Part shown: in pieces, positions 35,786-45,770 of the stretch | Layout: every line of letters starts with the position of its first letter | Position numbering within the stretch: the stretch's first letter is position 1 | From: an uncultured Aquimarina sp. | Lineage (GTDB): Bacteria > Bacteroidota > Bacteroidia > Flavobacteriales > Flavobacteriaceae | Assembly (NCBI GenBank): GCA_947498785.1 | Contig: CANMLS010000025.1 | Span: 18,251 to 82,250, forward strand | Direction: 5' to 3' | DNA: 64,000 bases | The notes under the pieces: model-generated | Database searches by the model: none | What the model was told of the DNA's origin: nothing | The model's input: the letters and a program-made list of their open reading frames with translations, nothing else | Program-made: the position numbers and the translations under genes

Positions 35786-37390
35786 ATGCTATCTACAGAA
35801 GAAAAACAAACCTATCGAGAAGAGCTTTTTCGTCATTTGGATGGAATTGCAGTCGCTCCAGTTGCCTTCTCATTATATAAAAATAATATTACTGACTATC
35901 TTCTGGATAATAAGAAAGTGTCTGTTTCACAAATTGCTGAGGTAAAAAAAACCAACGAAGGGTATATTAATGTAGCACTACGTATATTGAGTTCTCAAGG
36001 TTGGCTAGAATACAGTATCGACAATAATGAAATAATAATACAGACCAATTCTCTTTCAAAATCGGCTTTTGATCATTTTTACATCTATGAAGACATTGTG
36101 AATCTATTAGAATATTCAGGTAAATTTCACCCTAGGAAATTCGAAATAGATCCTTTTCACAAACTTGAACAATTATTTAAAAAATATATAAACCGTTTTG
36201 ATCTCTTACTTGTAAAAGATAAAACAACAACTCAAATTCAGAATCAAATTCTTAAACATATTGAAGGTATATTAGTTGGACCAACTACAGTACACTTAGG
36301 AATGGGAGGCATGTTTCACAAATATTTTATGGAAGCCTCTTTTAGCGCAGATGAATATCATAAATTCCCTGAGAGTTTTGACACCATCCTTACATTTTTG
36401 AGTCATTTAGGCTGGTTTAGTAAATCTGGCACAAATTATACCTTTACTGATAAAGGGTTGTTTTTTGCCAAAAGAGCATCTGCATATGGAGTTACAGTTT
36501 CTTATATCCCGATGTTTAGAAAGATGGATGCCTTACTATTTGGAAACCCTAATGTATTATGGAACTCTGAAAAAGATATCGAAACCCATGTAGATCGTGA
36601 AATGAATGTTTGGGGAAGTGGTGGTGCACACACTACGTACTTCAAAAAAATTGATGAAATCATCATTAGCTTATTCAATATGCCTTTGAACGAACAACCG
36701 AAAGGGGTTTTGGATATGGGTTGTGGTAATGGAGCTTTTCTAATTCATCTTTTTGAAGTAATAGCTTCAAAAACATTACGAGGAAAACATCTAGATGATT
36801 ACCCTTTATTTCTAGTGGGTGCAGATTACAATAAAGCAGCACTAAAAGTCACCAGAGCTAATTTAATTCAGGCAGATATATGGGCAAAAGTTATTTGGGG
36901 AGATATTAGCAATCCTGATTTACTTCAAAAAGATTTAAAAGAAAAATATACTATTGAATTAAAAGATCTATTATCTGTAAGAACATTTCTAGATCATAAT
37001 AGAATTTGGAGTAAACCAATATCACAACTTGATACATCAAGTCAGTCTACAGGAGCTTTTGGGTATCGCGGAAAACGATTATACAATGATGATGTAGAAC
37101 GCAATTTGAAGGATCATTTTAAGAAATGGAAGCCTCACATTACCAAGTATGGCCTTATTGTTATTGAGTTACATACAATTTCACCAAACCTAACCTCTCA
37201 AAATCTTGGAAAAACTGCCGCTACGGCATATGACGCCACTCATGGGTTTTCTGATCAATACATTTTAGAGATTGATGCTTTCCTAAAAGTAATAGAAGAA
37301 GTAGGCCTTCAAAGTAATCCTAAATACTTCTCAAAATTTCCTAATTCTGAGTTAGCAACAGTTAGTATCAATTATATTATTGGCAGATAG
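35786..37390 (+). CDS. SAM-dependent methyltransferase with duplicated N-terminal winged-helix-like module
   Basis: A 534-residue protein. The C-terminal half has a class I methyltransferase domain with the SAM motif VLDMGCGNGAFLIHL near residue 310 and LVGADYNKAALKVTRANL (acidic ribose contact). The N-terminal half seems to hold two copies of a winged-helix-like module: HLDGIAVAPVAFSLYK...LRILSSQGWLEY (about 12-80) and HIEGILVGPTTVHLGM...LTFLSHLGWFSK (about 155-225). Such double modules are known from methyltransferases tied to polyketide enzymes. No polyketide or other biosynthetic genes are near, so the substrate remains unknown. No signal peptide. Confidence 0.75.
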   Translation: MLSTEEKQTYREELFRHLDGIAVAPVAFSLYKNNITDYLLDNKKVSVSQIAEVKKTNEGYINVALRILSSQGWLEYSIDNNEIIIQTNSLSKSAFDHFYIYEDIVNLLEYSGKFHPRKFEIDPFHKLEQLFKKYINRFDLLLVKDKTTTQIQNQILKHIEGILVGPTTVHLGMGGMFHKYFMEASFSADEYHKFPESFDTILTFLSHLGWFSKSGTNYTFTDKGLFFAKRASAYGVTVSYIPMFRKMDALLFGNPNVLWNSEKDIETHVDREMNVWGSGGAHTTYFKKIDEIIISLFNMPLNEQPKGVLDMGCGNGAFLIHLFEVIASKTLRGKHLDDYPLFLVGADYNKAALKVTRANLIQADIWAKVIWGDISNPDLLQKDLKEKYTIELKDLLSVRTFLDHNRIWSKPISQLDTSSQSTGAFGYRGKRLYNDDVERNLKDHFKKWKPHITKYGLIVIELHTISPNLTSQNLGKTAATAYDATHGFSDQYILEIDAFLKVIEEVGLQSNPKYFSKFPNSELATVSINYIIGR

Positions 37391-37461
37391 AAACAAACTA
37401 TTATTAGTTGTAACTTTACCTAAGCACTTACATAATTGAAATTTGAAATCATTATAAAATT

Positions 37462-37493
37462 AAAAATCCCGGTTGATTAATCCCAGGATTTAA
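37462..37493. terminator. Bidirectional terminator between convergent genes
   Basis: AAATCC / GGATTT stem (37464-37469 with 37486-37491) around a 16-nt loop, with A-rich left and TTTAAA right flanks, between the methyltransferase and the small secreted-protein gene. Confidence 0.5.
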
Positions 37494-37510
37494 ATAATTT
37501 TATAAATGCC

Positions 37511-37879
37511 TTATAACAATATCCCCTGATCAAACGAAATGGGAGACCCCTCAACAAAACGTACTGGTATTTTGAATAACCTAGTATCAGCATACACCTG
37601 CTCCCCTACTTCCTTGTTGTTCAAACGATGTCTGATAAAGCTTTCTAATTCTTTATTATCCGTATCCACTGATAACACAACCATTTCACTATCATCATTT
37701 AGGAATATAGTTACATAGGCTTTTAATTCTTTTGCTATTTTAAAAGAGGGCTTTTTTAACAATGTTTTTACTCTTTTATTAATAACATTTTGTGTCTTAG
37801 TTATTGGATCTGTATTTGCACTTACAATACTTATCATTGCAAATGTAAATGCCAAAAACATTACATTTAATTTTTTCAT
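37511..37879 (-). CDS. Small secreted hypothetical protein
   Basis: A 122-residue protein with a signal peptide (about residues 1-21, cut after VSA). The mature part has KTLLKKPSFKIAKELKAYVTIFLNDDSEMVVLSVDTDNKELESFIRHRLNNKEV, with the alternation of a small alpha-beta domain like a TonB C-terminal-type fold, but no family can be named. Similar small exported proteins are widespread in flavobacteria. It converges with the methyltransferase gene. Function unknown. Confidence 0.65.
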   Translation of the reverse strand: MKKLNVMFLAFTFAMISIVSANTDPITKTQNVINKRVKTLLKKPSFKIAKELKAYVTIFLNDDSEMVVLSVDTDNKELESFIRHRLNNKEVGEQVYADTRLFKIPVRFVEGSPISFDQGILL

Positions 37880-38272
37880 GATCTATTCGTTTTTATTGAT
37901 TTATAACCATAAGACCGTGAAAACCATATACTTGTTACACTTTAACCGTACATTTAACAAAAGTTAACTAACTAACAAACACCAGTTAGGAGAAAACAAA
38001 CTAAACAGCTTTTACTTTTCTGATTTTCAAACTCTTGTGATCTGAATGATTATTTCTTTCATATTTAGAATCTTTTTAGGTCAAAACACGTCTTTTCAAC
38101 TTCATCACTAAACGAATTAATATTTAACAACCAAATTATTAAATCATTAACATGAATTAGCTCCAAAAAATGATAATTGATAATTTAAAAAATGATTAAC
38201 AAAACACCATTGAGAAAACTATATTTTCACATCACTTATATCACAAAAAAATTATAAACATTTATATCAATC
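37880..38272. other. 393-bp AT-rich intergenic region
   Basis: Divergent promoter region between a small secreted-protein gene and the giant protease gene. No hairpin, repeat or gene-like frame was recognised. Confidence 0.5.
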
Positions 38273-41200
38273 ATGAAGAAGTTTAATTTCGCATTCTCCA
38301 AGCTCATAATATTACTTACTCTAGCTTTTACCTCACTACAATCATTTTCTATTGATCCAACAGACACAAGAATGATGCATCAACCAGCAATAGGTAAGTT
38401 ACATATTGCATTTATTTATGCAGAAGATCTATGGGTTGCCAATCTGGACGGTACTCAACCAAGAAGACTTACTATAGACAAGGGTATTGAATCCAATCCA
38501 GTTTTCTCTCCAGACGGCAGGCATATTGCTTTTAGTGCGGAGTATGATGGTAATGTTGATGTATTTATAATTCCTGTTAATGGCGGAATACCTAAACGAC
38601 TTACCTGGCATCCTGGACGAGATAATACTCTTAATTTTTCTCCTGATGGCAAATCTGTATTATTTAATTCACAAAGAGCAATTCACACCAACAGGTATTC
38701 AAAACTATATCAAATTTCTATTAACGGAGGATATCCAACTGAGCTAGAAATACCTAATGCCTGGCATGCGACTTACTCTCCTGATGGAAATTATATGGCC
38801 TACACCCCTATTCGAGAACGTTTTCATCAATGGAAAAATTACAGAGGAGGAACAACCGCAAATATTTGGTTATTTTCTTTTAAAGATAAATCCATCGTTA
38901 AAATTCCTCAACCAAATGGAGGAAGTAACGATGTACAGCCTATGTGGAAAGGAAATGAAGTTTTTTTCTTAAGTGATAGAAATGGAGAGTTTAATTTATT
39001 CTCTTACAATACTTCTTCAAACGAAATAAACCAACTTACACAATATAATGATTTCCCTATCACAAATGCAGCCCTTAGCGAGAACAAAATTATTTTGGAA
39101 CAAGCTGGGTATCTTCATATATATGACATCACAAAAAAAAATACAACCAAATTAAAGATAGGCATCGGTACTGATTTATTAGAACTACGAGAGCGGTACA
39201 TTAAAGGTGATCGGCACATTCGTTCTGCAAATATATCCCCTTCTGGAAAAAGAGCAGTTTTTGATTATCGAGGTGAAATCATAACTGTCCCTAAAGATAA
39301 AGGTGATCCTAGAAATTTAACGCTAAGTCCAGGGAGTCATGAAAAGTATCCGGCATGGTCACCCGACGGAAAACAAATTGCTTATTTCTCTGATGTTTCT
39401 GGAGAATATGAACTTTATATAAAATCACAAGATGGTAAGAGTGAAGCCAAAAAATTTAAAGTTTCAGGAACCGGGTTTTATGCCTACACAAAATGGTCTC
39501 CTGATGGTAAAAAGATTAGCTTTTCTGATAATGGGAGAAATCTATATATTCTGGATATTACTTCAAAAAAAATCACCAAAATTAATAACGATGAGTATTA
39601 TTATCCTGGACCTTTTAGGGACTTATTTGGAGATTGGTCTTCAGACTCCAATTGGATTTTATATTCAAAAATCATAGAAAGCAATTTTGAACAAATATTC
39701 TTGTATAACGTTAAAGATTCAAAGTCTTACTCTATATCTGATGGTTTAAGTAACGTAAGTGACCCCGTTTTTGACGCTAGTGGAAAATACATATATTTTA
39801 CTGCTTCGACAGATGCTGGACCTCTGGTAAATTGGTTTGACCTATCTAATCAAGACATGTCGCTTACAAATTCTATATACCTGGTAACACTGCAGAAAGG
39901 TACAATTTCACCTTTTGTAAAAGAAAGCGATGAAGAAGAGCCTAAAGAAGAAAATAGCAAAGAAGAATCTAAAGACAATAAAGATTCTAAAAAAGGAAAA
40001 GAAGACATTACCAAACCGATACAGATTGATCTTAACGGGATACAAAACAGGATTATTGATCTACCCATAAAAGCGGGATTCTATTATGATTTAAACTCTG
40101 GTGAAGAAAACAAAATATTATATATATCTGGCAATACAAATAATAATGATGAATCTCCAACACTTCATCAGTACGACCTAAAGGAACGTAAAGATACTGA
40201 GATTATGGAGTTAGATACTTACGTAATTTCTTCTGATGGTAAGAAAATGTTGTACAATAAAAAGAACACATGGGGAATTACAGAAATAGGTAAAAAACCA
40301 AAAAATGGAGATAGTGTATTAAAAACCGGAGATATTCAAGTAAAAATAAACCCTTCACAAGAATGGACAAATATTTTTAACGAAGCATGGAGAATCAATA
40401 GGGATTATTTCTATGATCCTGGAATGCATGGTTCTGATTGGGAAGCTATGAAAAAGAAATATGCTCAATTTTTACCGCACTTATCTTGTAGAAATGACCT
40501 AAACAGAACCATACAATGGATGTGTAGCGAATTGTCAGTTGGGCACCATAGGCTTCAAGGAGGCGGGGAACAATTGAACACTCCTAAACGTATACCTGGA
40601 GGACTTTTGGGAGCAGATTTTACAATTTCAAACGGCAGATATCAATTTAAAAAGATATTTGGGGGACTTAACTGGAATCCAGAATTAAGATCTCCTTTAA
40701 CAGAACCTGGTGTCGATATTAATGAAGGAGATTACTTATTAGCAGTAAATGGAAAAGATCTGAATAGTAATCAAAATATCTTTAGTCTTTTTGAAAATAC
40801 TGCCAACAAAATAACAGAATTAACCGTTGGATCTAATCCAAACTATACCAGTGCAAGAGTCATAAAAGTAACACCTGTGGCTAGTGAATATTCATTACGA
40901 AATCGTGATTGGGTAGAAGGAAACCTAAAAAAAGTCAATAAAGCAACAAACGGGCAAGTTGCCTATGTATATGTACCTAATACAACTACAGCAGGTCATG
41001 AATATTTTAAAAGATACTTCTATCCCCAAGCTAATAAAAAAGCAATTATTATCGATGAACGATTTAATGGTGGTGGGCAAATAGCCGATTATTACATTAA
41101 TCTTTTACTAAACCCTTATCAATCACATTGGAATTTCAGATACGGTAGAGATCTAAAAACTCCAAGTGCTTCGATCCAAGGGCCAAAAGTGATGCTTATT

Positions 41201-41557
41201 GATGAGACCGCTGGATCTGGGGGTGATATGTTACCCTGGATGTTTAGAAAATTTGAAGTTGGAACTTTAGTTGGTAAAAGGACATGGGGAGGTTTAGTTG
41301 GTACATTAGGTTTTCCTGAATTTATTGATGGTGCCAGTGTTACTGCCCCTAATGTAGCTATCTGGACAGAAGACGGGTTTATCGTTGAAAATGTAGGTGT
41401 CGCACCAGATATAGAAGTAGAACAACTCCCGTCTGAAGTAATAGAAGGTAAAGATCCTCAATTAGAAAAAGCAATTGAAATTATCCTCAAGAAGCTGCAA
41501 GGTAACCCTGCCAAGGAACGAAAAAGACCTCCTTATCCTAAACGGGCAAGGAATTAA
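38273..41557 (+). CDS. Secreted tricorn-like S41 peptidase
   Basis: A 1094-residue exported protease. A signal peptide covers about residues 1-26 (ends SFS). Residues 35-560 are WD40-like PD40 beta-propeller repeats (FSPDGRHIAFSAEYDG, FSPDGKSVLFNSQRA, WSPDGKQIAYFSDVSG). A highly charged linker rich in E and K spans about 546-582. Residues from 690 form the tricorn core, then a PDZ-like region (about 790-870) and the S41 protease with S982 in ETAGSGGDMLPW. The layout is that of tricorn protease homologues, which cut peptides into short products, here outside the cytoplasm. No T9SS domain is present, so it is probably periplasmic. Confidence 0.9.
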   Translation: MKKFNFAFSKLIILLTLAFTSLQSFSIDPTDTRMMHQPAIGKLHIAFIYAEDLWVANLDGTQPRRLTIDKGIESNPVFSPDGRHIAFSAEYDGNVDVFIIPVNGGIPKRLTWHPGRDNTLNFSPDGKSVLFNSQRAIHTNRYSKLYQISINGGYPTELEIPNAWHATYSPDGNYMAYTPIRERFHQWKNYRGGTTANIWLFSFKDKSIVKIPQPNGGSNDVQPMWKGNEVFFLSDRNGEFNLFSYNTSSNEINQLTQYNDFPITNAALSENKIILEQAGYLHIYDITKKNTTKLKIGIGTDLLELRERYIKGDRHIRSANISPSGKRAVFDYRGEIITVPKDKGDPRNLTLSPGSHEKYPAWSPDGKQIAYFSDVSGEYELYIKSQDGKSEAKKFKVSGTGFYAYTKWSPDGKKISFSDNGRNLYILDITSKKITKINNDEYYYPGPFRDLFGDWSSDSNWILYSKIIESNFEQIFLYNVKDSKSYSISDGLSNVSDPVFDASGKYIYFTASTDAGPLVNWFDLSNQDMSLTNSIYLVTLQKGTISPFVKESDEEEPKEENSKEESKDNKDSKKGKEDITKPIQIDLNGIQNRIIDLPIKAGFYYDLNSGEENKILYISGNTNNNDESPTLHQYDLKERKDTEIMELDTYVISSDGKKMLYNKKNTWGITEIGKKPKNGDSVLKTGDIQVKINPSQEWTNIFNEAWRINRDYFYDPGMHGSDWEAMKKKYAQFLPHLSCRNDLNRTIQWMCSELSVGHHRLQGGGEQLNTPKRIPGGLLGADFTISNGRYQFKKIFGGLNWNPELRSPLTEPGVDINEGDYLLAVNGKDLNSNQNIFSLFENTANKITELTVGSNPNYTSARVIKVTPVASEYSLRNRDWVEGNLKKVNKATNGQVAYVYVPNTTTAGHEYFKRYFYPQANKKAIIIDERFNGGGQIADYYINLLLNPYQSHWNFRYGRDLKTPSASIQGPKVMLIDETAGSGGDMLPWMFRKFEVGTLVGKRTWGGLVGTLGFPEFIDGASVTAPNVAIWTEDGFIVENVGVAPDIEVEQLPSEVIEGKDPQLEKAIEIILKKLQGNPAKERKRPPYPKRARN

Positions 41558-41562
41558 ACTCT

Positions 41563-41597
41563 AAAAAATGCCTGATTAATAAATCAGGCATTTTTTT
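41563..41597. terminator. Bidirectional intrinsic terminator
   Basis: AAAAAATGCCTGATT / AATCAGGCATTTTTT makes a 15-bp stem with a 4-nt loop in the 38 bp between the protease stop and the convergent cupin stop, serving both. Confidence 0.9.
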
Positions 41598-42096
41598 ATC
41601 TTGTAAATTGAGTGATTATTTCTTTATATTCTGGATATTCTTCAATTAAAGTATTTCTTTGTGCCAACTCAAAATCATTAAAATCAAATCCAGGAGCTAC
41701 CGTACATCCAACTAAAGAGTAACTATCTTTATTTTTTACACTAGAAGCAAACCAACAACCTGCAGGAACTACTAATTGAGGCAATTCTTCTTGGTCTAGG
41801 TTTATACCTACACTATGTTTTTTATATTCTCCATTGGGCTCAATAACATGAACATACAATGAAGATCCTTCATAATAGTGCCATATTTCATCTTGTTTAA
41901 TTCTATGAAATGCTGAAAAATTATCAGATGTAAGCAAGAAATAAATAGCTGTACTATAATTACGAGCTCCTGTAAACTCTTCACTCAAGACATGCTGAGG
42001 AATCATACTTTTACTTCTGTAGGTTTCTTTATAATATCCACCTTCTGGATGAGAATTCATACCCAATCTATCCACTATATCTTCAACTCTATTCAT
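41596..42096 (-). CDS. Cupin, DUF985 family
   Basis: A 166-residue single-domain cupin. VDRLGMNSHPEGGYYKETYRS, AIYFLLTSDNFSAFHRIKQDEIWHYYEGSSLYVHVI and LVVPAGCWFASSV carry the DUF985 pattern, including the metal-site-like FHRIKxDEIWHYY segment. The fold binds small ligands, often sugars or nucleotide sugars, or a metal. No partner gene gives a clue; the neighbour upstream on the same strand is sucC beyond a terminator. Function unknown. Confidence 0.85.
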   Translation of the reverse strand: MNRVEDIVDRLGMNSHPEGGYYKETYRSKSMIPQHVLSEEFTGARNYSTAIYFLLTSDNFSAFHRIKQDEIWHYYEGSSLYVHVIEPNGEYKKHSVGINLDQEELPQLVVPAGCWFASSVKNKDSYSLVGCTVAPGFDFNDFELAQRNTLIEEYPEYKEIITQFTR

Positions 42097-42116
42097 TATT
42101 TTTATATAAAAAAAAG

Positions 42117-42138
42117 AAGCGATCTGCTTGGATCGCTT
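42117..42138 (-). terminator. Intrinsic terminator of sucC
   Basis: AAGCGATC / GATCGCTT gives an 8-bp stem with a 6-nt loop; on the minus strand it is followed by CTTTTTTTT. It lies 40 bp past the sucC stop. Confidence 0.85.
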
Positions 42139-42178
42139 TCGCTTCTACTATATTATATGATAATAAAAATTATTAGTA

Positions 42179-43372
42179 TTACGCTAATACTGCTTGCACT
42201 TTATCAGCAGCCTCTTGAAATTGTACTGCGCTTTGCACATCTAATCCACTATTATCAATCAGTTCTTTTGCGATATCTGCATTTGTACCTTGTAAACGAA
42301 CAATAATTGGCACTTTAATTGCATCACCCATATTCTTATAAGCATCTACAACACCTTGTGCAACTCGATCACAACGAACAATACCTCCGAAAATATTAAT
42401 TAAAATTGCTTTTACATTATCATCTTTTAAGATAATTCTAAATGCCTCTTCTACACGCTTAGCATCTGCTGTACCTCCAACATCAAGAAAGTTAGCTGGC
42501 TCACCTCCTGCTTGTTTGATTAAATCCATAGTAGCCATTGCAAGACCTGCCCCATTAACCATGCATCCAACATTACCATCAAGATCTACATAATTAAGAC
42601 CTACTTCATTTGCTTCAACTTCAATAGGGTTTTCCTCTCGAATATCCCTCATATCTACATAGTTCTTATGTCGATATAATGCATTATCGTCAATAGTTAC
42701 CTTAGCATCTACAGCCAGGATTTTATCATCACTAGTCTTAAGAACTGGATTAATCTCAAACAATGATGCATCAGATTTGACATATGCTGTATACAAAGCC
42801 ATTATAAATTTAGTCATCTCTTTAAATGCACCTCCACTTAAACCTAAATTAAATGCTACTCGTCTTGCCTGAAAAGGTAATAACCCAACAGCTGGGTCTA
42901 CTTCTTCTGTAAAAATAAGGTGAGGAGTTTCTTCTGCTACTGTCTCAATATCCATTCCTCCTTCTGTAGAATACATGATCATATTACGACCAGTAGTACG
43001 ATTTAACAATACAGATATATAAAACTCATCTGGTTCACTATCTCCAGGATAATACACATCTTCTGCCACCAATACTTGATGTACTTTTTTTCCTTCAGCA
43101 GAAGTTTGAGGAGTGATCAAATTCATACCTATTATCTGACCTGCTATTTCTTCTACTTCCTTAAGGTTTTTAGCAAGCTTAACACCACCTCCTTTTCCAC
43201 GTCCACCAGCGTGAACTTGTGCTTTTATAACATGCCATCCCGTTCCGGTTTCAGCAGTTAGTTGTTTTGCTGCTGCAACAGCTTCATTTGCATTTTGCGC
43301 AACAATACCACGTTGAATACGTACGCCAAAGCTGTTTAATATCTCTTTACCCTGATATTCGTGTAAATTCAT
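42179..43372 (-). CDS. sucC: Succinyl-CoA ligase (ADP-forming) subunit beta
   Basis: A 397-residue ATP-grasp subunit of the TCA-cycle enzyme converting succinyl-CoA and ADP to succinate, CoA and [20 protein letters not shown] is the standard opening; [19 protein letters not shown] is the nucleotide-binding glycine loop; [21 protein letters not shown] and [13 protein letters not shown] follow, and [17 protein letters not shown] is the succinate-site power-helix region. Length is normal. The alpha subunit (sucD) is not adjacent, as is usual in Bacteroidota, so it must lie elsewhere. Confidence 0.97.
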   Translation of the reverse strand: MNLHEYQGKEILNSFGVRIQRGIVAQNANEAVAAAKQLTAETGTGWHVIKAQVHAGGRGKGGGVKLAKNLKEVEEIAGQIIGMNLITPQTSAEGKKVHQVLVAEDVYYPGDSEPDEFYISVLLNRTTGRNMIMYSTEGGMDIETVAEETPHLIFTEEVDPAVGLLPFQARRVAFNLGLSGGAFKEMTKFIMALYTAYVKSDASLFEINPVLKTSDDKILAVDAKVTIDDNALYRHKNYVDMRDIREENPIEVEANEVGLNYVDLDGNVGCMVNGAGLAMATMDLIKQAGGEPANFLDVGGTADAKRVEEAFRIILKDDNVKAILINIFGGIVRCDRVAQGVVDAYKNMGDAIKVPIIVRLQGTNADIAKELIDNSGLDVQSAVQFQEAADKVQAVLA

Positions 43373-43499
43373 ACTATTATTTTTTTGCCTTTTTTAGGAG
43401 TTTCAAAAATAGGAAAAGTGAAGTTACTGTGCCAATCTTTTGAGGTAAAAAAAGTTTGCTTAAATTAATTCCTAAAACGGTAAAGAAAATACCCGTTTT

Positions 43500-44135
43500 T
43501 CACAGCTCAAAATCTTCAAAATCTAATGGATCAAAATTCTTAAAATGACCATTCATTTTTATAACTTCTTTTGCCCTATTCATTTCACGTACAACAGGAA
43601 TTGTTACTTTAAGATGCCCAATAAGGTAATTAAGCCTTTCAAATTCATTACGAAGTTTTAGCAAGTGATACTCTTGATGCAGTGCTAAGCCAACTTTATG
43701 TGCTACTTGATAACTCACAAAGGGGATATCAAATACCGGTGGATTCTCTATCGTTAACTCTATATATAAAATAGCGATATTTTTAAGCAATTCTTCCTGA
43801 AGTTCTTGAGAATCACTATCATTATCTTTTAGAAATTCAACATCTCCTCCAGCATAAAGTTTACCTGGGAACTGTTGGTGAAATTTTTTTATTTTAAAGA
43901 TTCTTGTGCCAATACAAATGATATCACTCTCTCCTCCAGGGTATTTTTGAGCCACTTTTTGAAGTCTCACTTCGGTGCCATACTCTAATTTATCATCAAT
44001 ATATGTTGGTATTCCAAAAGAGATTCCTTCTTTTTCACAATCGTGTATTAATTGTTGATACCTTTTTTCAAAAATATGTAAAGGCAAACGCTCTCCAGGA
44101 TAAACAACCGTCTGTAAGGGGAAAAGAGGTATCAT
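43500..44135 (-). CDS. Lon protease N-terminal (substrate-binding) domain protein
   Basis: A 211-residue protein consisting of the LON N-terminal domain only (MIPLFPLQTVVYPGERLPLHIFEKRYQQLIHDC). No AAA+ or serine-lysine protease part follows, so it has no proteolytic activity of its own. It may bind unfolded proteins or act as an adaptor. It starts 149 bp from the divergent lysA gene. Standalone Lon-N proteins are common and uncharacterised in this group. Confidence 0.87.
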   Translation of the reverse strand: MIPLFPLQTVVYPGERLPLHIFEKRYQQLIHDCEKEGISFGIPTYIDDKLEYGTEVRLQKVAQKYPGGESDIICIGTRIFKIKKFHQQFPGKLYAGGDVEFLKDNDSDSQELQEELLKNIAILYIELTIENPPVFDIPFVSYQVAHKVGLALHQEYHLLKLRNEFERLNYLIGHLKVTIPVVREMNRAKEVIKMNGHFKNFDPLDFEDFEL

Positions 44136-44272
44136 CTTTTTTTATTAAAAGTACTAATTAACCTTATACAACTACCTTAAACACACGTTAAAATCAATCA
44201 ATCTAACGATGTAATAGATTTTTTCTTTAATAGACGGCATTATCTCTAATTTTATTAATAATTTCGTAGGCT

Positions 44273-44280
44273 TAAATTTG
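44273..44280 (+). promoter_or_regulatory. -7 promoter box (TAAATTTG) directly before lysA
   Basis: TAAATTTG fits TAnnTTTG and ends 4 bp before the first ATG (44285), the same geometry as at the DUF1456 gene. This would start transcription at the start codon. Confidence 0.4.
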
Positions 44281-44284
44281 TGAC

Positions 44285-45520
44285 ATGATGGAAAATGAAA
44301 ATTTATTAGCAATTACAAAAGAATTTGGGAGTCCAGTTTATGTTTATGACTCTTCAAAAATTATTTCACAGTACAACCGCCTTTCTAATGCATTTAAAAA
44401 GGTCAAACGGGTAAAACTGAATTATGCCGTAAAAGCACTGTCTAATATAACTATTCTGAAGCTAATGAATTCATTAGGTGCAGGATTGGATACCGTTTCT
44501 ATCCAAGAAGTAAATTTAGGACTAAAAGCTGGTGTAAAAGCTAGTAATATTATTTTTACTCCAAATGGTGTTTCATTAGAAGAAATAGAACAAGTATCTG
44601 CTCTTGGTGTTCAGATCAATATCGATAACCTTTCGATACTGGAACAATTTGGAACCAAACATCCTGATGTCCCTGTTTGCATTAGAATTAATCCGCATGT
44701 ATTAGCTGGTGGAAACAGTAAAATTTCTGTGGGTCATATCGATAGCAAATTTGGTATCTCAATTCATCAAATTCCGCATATTCTTAGAATTGTGGAAAAC
44801 ACAGGTATGAATATCAATGGTATCCATATGCATACAGGTAGCGATATCCTTGACATAGAAGTCTTTTTATACGCAAGTGAAATATTATTTGAAACTGCCA
44901 AAAACTTCAAAAATCTTGATTTTATTGATTTTGGCAGCGGCTTTAAAGTACCTTACAAACCAGGAGATATCGAAACTAATATTGAAGAGTTTGGAGAGAA
45001 ACTCTCTAAGCGTTTTAATGCATTTTGTAAAGAATACGGAAAAGAACTTCTTTTAGGTTTTGAACCAGGTAAATTTTTAGTTAGTGAGGCTGGGTATTTT
45101 TTAGCTAAAGTAAATGTAGTAAAACAAACAACTTCAACTGTTTTTGCTGGAATTGATAGTGGTTTTAATCATTTGATACGTCCGATGTTTTATAACTCTC
45201 ATCACGAGATTATCAACGTTTCTAACCCAAATGGAAAACAACGTTTTTATTCTATTGTAGGATATATATGTGAAACAGATACTTTTGCTACTAACAGAAG
45301 AATTTCAGAAATCAACGAAGGGGATACTATTGCTTTTAAAAATGCTGGAGCTTATTGTTTTTCTATGGCCAGTAATTATAACTCTCGTTATCGTCCGGCA
45401 GAAATATTATGGCATGAAGGAGAAGCCCATTTGATTCGTAAACGTGAAACTTTTGATGATCTTATAAAGAATCAAGTAGATACAGATATATTTTCTGAAA
45501 TTACTGAAACTGCATCATAA
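44285..45520 (+). CDS. lysA: Diaminopimelate decarboxylase
   Basis: A 411-residue fold-III PLP enzyme that converts meso-diaminopimelate to lysine. The PLP lysine lies in LNYAVKALSN; IHMHTGSDI and FGSGFKVPY are phosphate-binding segments; GFEPGKFLVSEAGYF and YICETDTF, with the catalytic cysteine, complete the site. Length matches the Bacteroidota form. Two ATGs in tandem (44285 and 44288) could both serve. The close TAAATTTG promoter box suggests a leaderless mRNA. A strong hairpin terminates it 30 bp downstream, so it is a single-gene transcript. Confidence 0.94.
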   Translation: MMENENLLAITKEFGSPVYVYDSSKIISQYNRLSNAFKKVKRVKLNYAVKALSNITILKLMNSLGAGLDTVSIQEVNLGLKAGVKASNIIFTPNGVSLEEIEQVSALGVQINIDNLSILEQFGTKHPDVPVCIRINPHVLAGGNSKISVGHIDSKFGISIHQIPHILRIVENTGMNINGIHMHTGSDILDIEVFLYASEILFETAKNFKNLDFIDFGSGFKVPYKPGDIETNIEEFGEKLSKRFNAFCKEYGKELLLGFEPGKFLVSEAGYFLAKVNVVKQTTSTVFAGIDSGFNHLIRPMFYNSHHEIINVSNPNGKQRFYSIVGYICETDTFATNRRISEINEGDTIAFKNAGAYCFSMASNYNSRYRPAEILWHEGEAHLIRKRETFDDLIKNQVDTDIFSEITETAS

Positions 45521-45549
45521 CTTAAAGAATAATTACATTTTATACATAT

Positions 45550-45582
45550 AAAGAGCGCCAGATATTATATCTGACGCTCTTT
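45550..45582 (+). terminator. Intrinsic terminator of lysA
   Basis: A 15-bp stem with one mismatch (arms AAAGAGCGCCAGATA and TATCTGACGCTCTTT) and a 3-nt loop, 29 bp after the lysA stop. Confidence 0.88.
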
Positions 45583-45770
45583 CTGTTTAAAAAAATGTTT
45601 TTATATTAATTAAAAAAACTCAAAACTACTTCTACTTTTCTTTAGAAACTCAAACTACATTTTCAGAAACTTAAGCCTTTATATTGAAAGTTTTACACAT
45701 TGTCTGATTACTGAAATTTGTTCCTTTACCTAAGAATATTTCTTAAAATTATCAACCAAAATCAAAAACA

